The notes beneath the pieces are model-generated. The model was given only the letters and a program-made list of their open reading frames with translations, was not told the DNA's origin and did no database searches. DNA of 64,000 bases from Faecalicatena orotica (GTDB lineage Bacteria > Bacillota > Clostridia > Lachnospirales > Lachnospiraceae): assembly GCF_003149245.1 (NCBI RefSeq), contig NZ_QGDL01000006.1, positions 124,001-188,000 of the forward strand. Direction: 5' to 3'. The stretch's first letter is position 1; each line of letters opens with the position of its first letter. Shown in pieces: positions 62,332 to 64,000 of this stretch. The translations under genes and the position numbers were made by a program.

Positions 62332-62937
62332 CTAAAGTTCCACAAAATTCTTCAGTATTTTTAAGCCTACGTCACTGCTCTTTTCCGGATGGAACTGGCA
62401 GGCAAACACATTTCCCGATTCAACGGAAGCGTGGATATGGGTGCTGTATTCCGTGGAAGCCTTCACGATGTTCTCATCCTCCGCCTTCAGATAATAGGAA
62501 TGCACGAAGTAAACATAGGACTGCTCCGGCACTCCCCGAAACAGTCTGCCATCCCCACTAAGTTCCAGTGAGTTCCATCCCATATGCGGAATCTTCAGCC
62601 CTTCCTGATCCGGAATACGCAGAATCTCTCCTTTCAGAACTCCAAGTCCCTTTACGCCGGGAGATTCATCGCTCTGCTCGAATAAAAGCTGGAGTCCAAG
62701 GCAGATTCCAAGAAACGGAATCTCCCTGGCCACAACTTCATGAATCACTTTATCAAGGCCTCTCTCTCTCAGATTCGCCATAGCATCACCAAAAGCCCCT
62801 ACTCCCGGCAGGATTACTTTATCTGCCTTGAGAATCGTATCCCGGTCTTTCGTTATCACAACTTCCTGTCCGAGCAGCAGGAGTGCTTTTTCCACACTCT
62901 TTATATTGCCCGCGTCATAATCAATTACTGCTATCAT
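62332..62937 (-). CDS. hisH: Imidazole glycerol phosphate synthase, glutaminase subunit
   Basis: A 201-residue class I glutamine amidotransferase. Catalytic Cys79 ([12 protein letters not shown]) and the His-Glu pair in [12 protein letters not shown] are in place. It supplies ammonia to HisF. No other his genes are in the window. Its leader holds a long hairpin and a possible short frame. Confidence 0.97.
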   Translation of the reverse strand: MIAVIDYDAGNIKSVEKALLLLGQEVVITKDRDTILKADKVILPGVGAFGDAMANLRERGLDKVIHEVVAREIPFLGICLGLQLLFEQSDESPGVKGLGVLKGEILRIPDQEGLKIPHMGWNSLELSGDGRLFRGVPEQSYVYFVHSYYLKAEDENIVKASTEYSTHIHASVESGNVFACQFHPEKSSDVGLKILKNFVEL

Positions 62938-63089
62938 AAGTTTTCATCCTTTCCCCTTTTATCCGTGTCCGTATTGCCGGTCCCGATTACAGGCACCGGG
63001 GCTGTGTCAACCGTATCCAGATCGTGGAATAAGGCATACAATATACCGACTGTTGCCAGTTGGCACGTTGTATGCCTTAATAGTAGCAT
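62934..63089 (-). CDS. Possible short frame in the hisH leader
   Basis: A 51-codon frame beginning MLLLRHTTCQLATVG ends in TTATGA, overlapping the hisH ATG by four bases as in a coupled gene. It lacks a good ribosome site and is not His-rich, so it is not a classic attenuator peptide. Low confidence. Confidence 0.18.
   Translation of the reverse strand: MLLLRHTTCQLATVGILYALFHDLDTVDTAPVPVIGTGNTDTDKRGKDENL
63030..63079 (-). promoter_or_regulatory. Long leader hairpin upstream of hisH
   Basis: A perfect 12-bp stem, TAAGGCATACAA (63030-63041) and its complement (63068-63079), encloses a smaller TGCCA-GT-TGGCA hairpin. It begins right at the expected transcription start of the hisH promoter. It is not followed by a U-run in either direction. 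Confidence 0.45.
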
Positions 63090-63116
63090 TTTAACGCATT
63101 TCCTTACGTTTTTCAA
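63088..63116 (-). promoter_or_regulatory. Promoter of hisH-hisF
   Basis: Minus-strand -35 TTGAAA and -10 TAAAAT have 17-base spacing, overlapping the end of the sensor kinase gene. Confidence 0.6.
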
Positions 63117-64000
63117 GATTTTTTACTTACCGGTTCCATTTTCCCGGAATCCAGTTCAAACCAGAATTCTACCCCGTTCTCGAAATTTCTGACACCATAA
63201 TCCTGATGAAAAGACTCCATAATCGCCTTAACTATTGAGAGCCCGATTCCATTCCCGCCATACTCCCGGGTATGGGCCTTATCCACTTTGTAGAACTTAT
63301 CCCAGAGCTTCCCTAGATCTTCCTCCGGTATTGGCTTGCCGCTGTTAAATACAGAGACTCTTACAGTCTCTTCCTTTGATGTTACCCGGATTTCAATCCG
63401 CTTTTCGTTCTCAACATGGTGGATCGCATTCGTAATATAATTACGCACTACCTGTTCTGTCTTAAATTCATCCGCCCATACACAAACCGATTCGTCTGCA
63501 ATGAAATCGACCGTCGCCTCTGCCTGCTGTATTAAAATCTCGCAGCTTGCGAGTACCCCCCGTATCAGCCCTGCAATGTCAAACCGTTCGAATTCCACGT
63601 CATCATCCCCGAATTCGAGCTGGTTCAGAATCAGCAGGTTCTTGACCATCTGATTCATCTTCGCTGCTTCATCCATGATGACATCACAGTAAAAGTCACG
63701 GCTCTCCGGATCGTCATTCACGCCTTCCTTCAGCCCTTCCGCATACCCCTGAATCAGCGCAATCGGTGTTTTCAGTTCATGAGAAACATTCCCGAGGAAT
63801 TCCGTACGCATATTTTCCAGTTTTTCTTTCCGTTCAATATCCTTCTGAAGCCGGTTATTCGCGCTTTTCAGCTCGGATATCGTCTTTTCCAGCCTTTGGG
63901 ACATCACGTTGAAGTTCCTGCCCAGGACTCCGATCTCATTATCACCGCCGCTTGTATATTTGGCATCAAAGTCCAGATTTGCCATACGCTGTGACAAGAT
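63113..64000 (-). CDS. Sensor histidine kinase (5-prime part outside window)
   Basis: The last ~295 residues of a membrane kinase. A HAMP domain (GDNEIGVLGRNFNVMSQRLEKTI), the phospho-acceptor helix NVSHELKTPIALIQGYAEGL and the ATPase domain with VVRNYITNAIHHVE, NSGKPI and YGGNGIGLSIVKAIME are present. It is of the PhoR/VanS type. The sensing region, membrane helices and any partner regulator lie to the right. The reading frame continues past 64000, so the first residues here are not the start. Confidence 0.9.
   Translation of the reverse strand: MLSQRMANLDFDAKYTSGGDNEIGVLGRNFNVMSQRLEKTISELKSANNRLQKDIERKEKLENMRTEFLGNVSHELKTPIALIQGYAEGLKEGVNDDPESRDFYCDVIMDEAAKMNQMVKNLLILNQLEFGDDDVEFERFDIAGLIRGVLASCEILIQQAEATVDFIADESVCVWADEFKTEQVVRNYITNAIHHVENEKRIEIRVTSKEETVRVSVFNSGKPIPEEDLGKLWDKFYKVDKAHTREYGGNGIGLSIVKAIMESFHQDYGVRNFENGVEFWFELDSGKMEPVSKKS

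Noticed and set aside
1-64000. tRNA, rRNA, prophage, integrase or transposase genes
   Set aside because: I looked for cloverleaf-like blocks, ribosomal RNA landmarks and DDE/tyrosine recombinase motifs and saw none.

Overview
The window looks like a chromosomal segment of a low-to-moderate GC, Gram-positive anaerobic gut Clostridium, most likely a Lachnospiraceae. The signs are strong GGAGG-type ribosome sites, YesM/YesN sensor pairs coupled to sugar-binding lipoproteins, a CooS/CooF carbon monoxide dehydrogenase set, Rrf2 regulators, FtsX-type peptide transporters and oligosaccharide ABC importers without periplasmic enzymes. About 55 genes are packed tightly and nearly all lie on the minus strand. 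I saw no rRNA, tRNA, CRISPR array, prophage or transposase gene.

Layout (+ coordinates). 1-5041: sugar-sensing set (binding protein, YesM kinase, YesN regulator) followed by an RbsB-like binding protein cut by the window edge. 5216-8824: putative operon of an orphan ParA ATPase, an AraC regulator, a PHP phosphoesterase and a D-psicose/tagatose 3-epimerase. 8913-14362: RND-type exporter with a very long coiled coil, a RelA/SpoT-type HD protein and L-asparaginase. 14578-16068 (+): SDR reductase and a lone PduB-like microcompartment shell protein. 16069-19142: MATE exporter, HflX, Rrf2 regulator. 19279-25330: metal homeostasis block (two P1B ATPases, an ArsR/SmtB sensor, a TPR lipoprotein and a YtqB-type methyltransferase). 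25509-27485: small alarmone synthetase and an orphan PTS-IIC-like membrane protein.

27645-38054: two tandem four-gene modules (response regulator, kinase, ABC ATPase, large FtsX permease), with a highly structured element at 36317-36440. 38170-42528: rubredoxin, FAD oxidoreductase, CooF, CooS and an Rrf2 regulator. The CooS keeps its metal ligands but appears to lack two catalytic residues. 42960-46558: MacB-like ABC exporter paired with a secreted, membrane-anchored Ig-like protein. 46933-59690: arabinoxylan-type utilisation locus (MerR, YesM/YesN pair, ABC importer, GH51, two esterases, GH3). 59818-64000: aldo/keto reductase, Ung, HisF, HisH and the 3' part of a sensor kinase.

The main themes are sensing and import of plant or rare sugars, envelope-stress or peptide export, metal defence and one-carbon/redox chemistry. 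The points most worth a second look are the atypical CooS, the solitary PduB shell protein, the RND pump with a roughly 240-residue coiled coil in its docking domain, the structured 36.3-36.4 kb element, a palindromic repeat present three times next to start codons, and the MacB/Ig-like export system.
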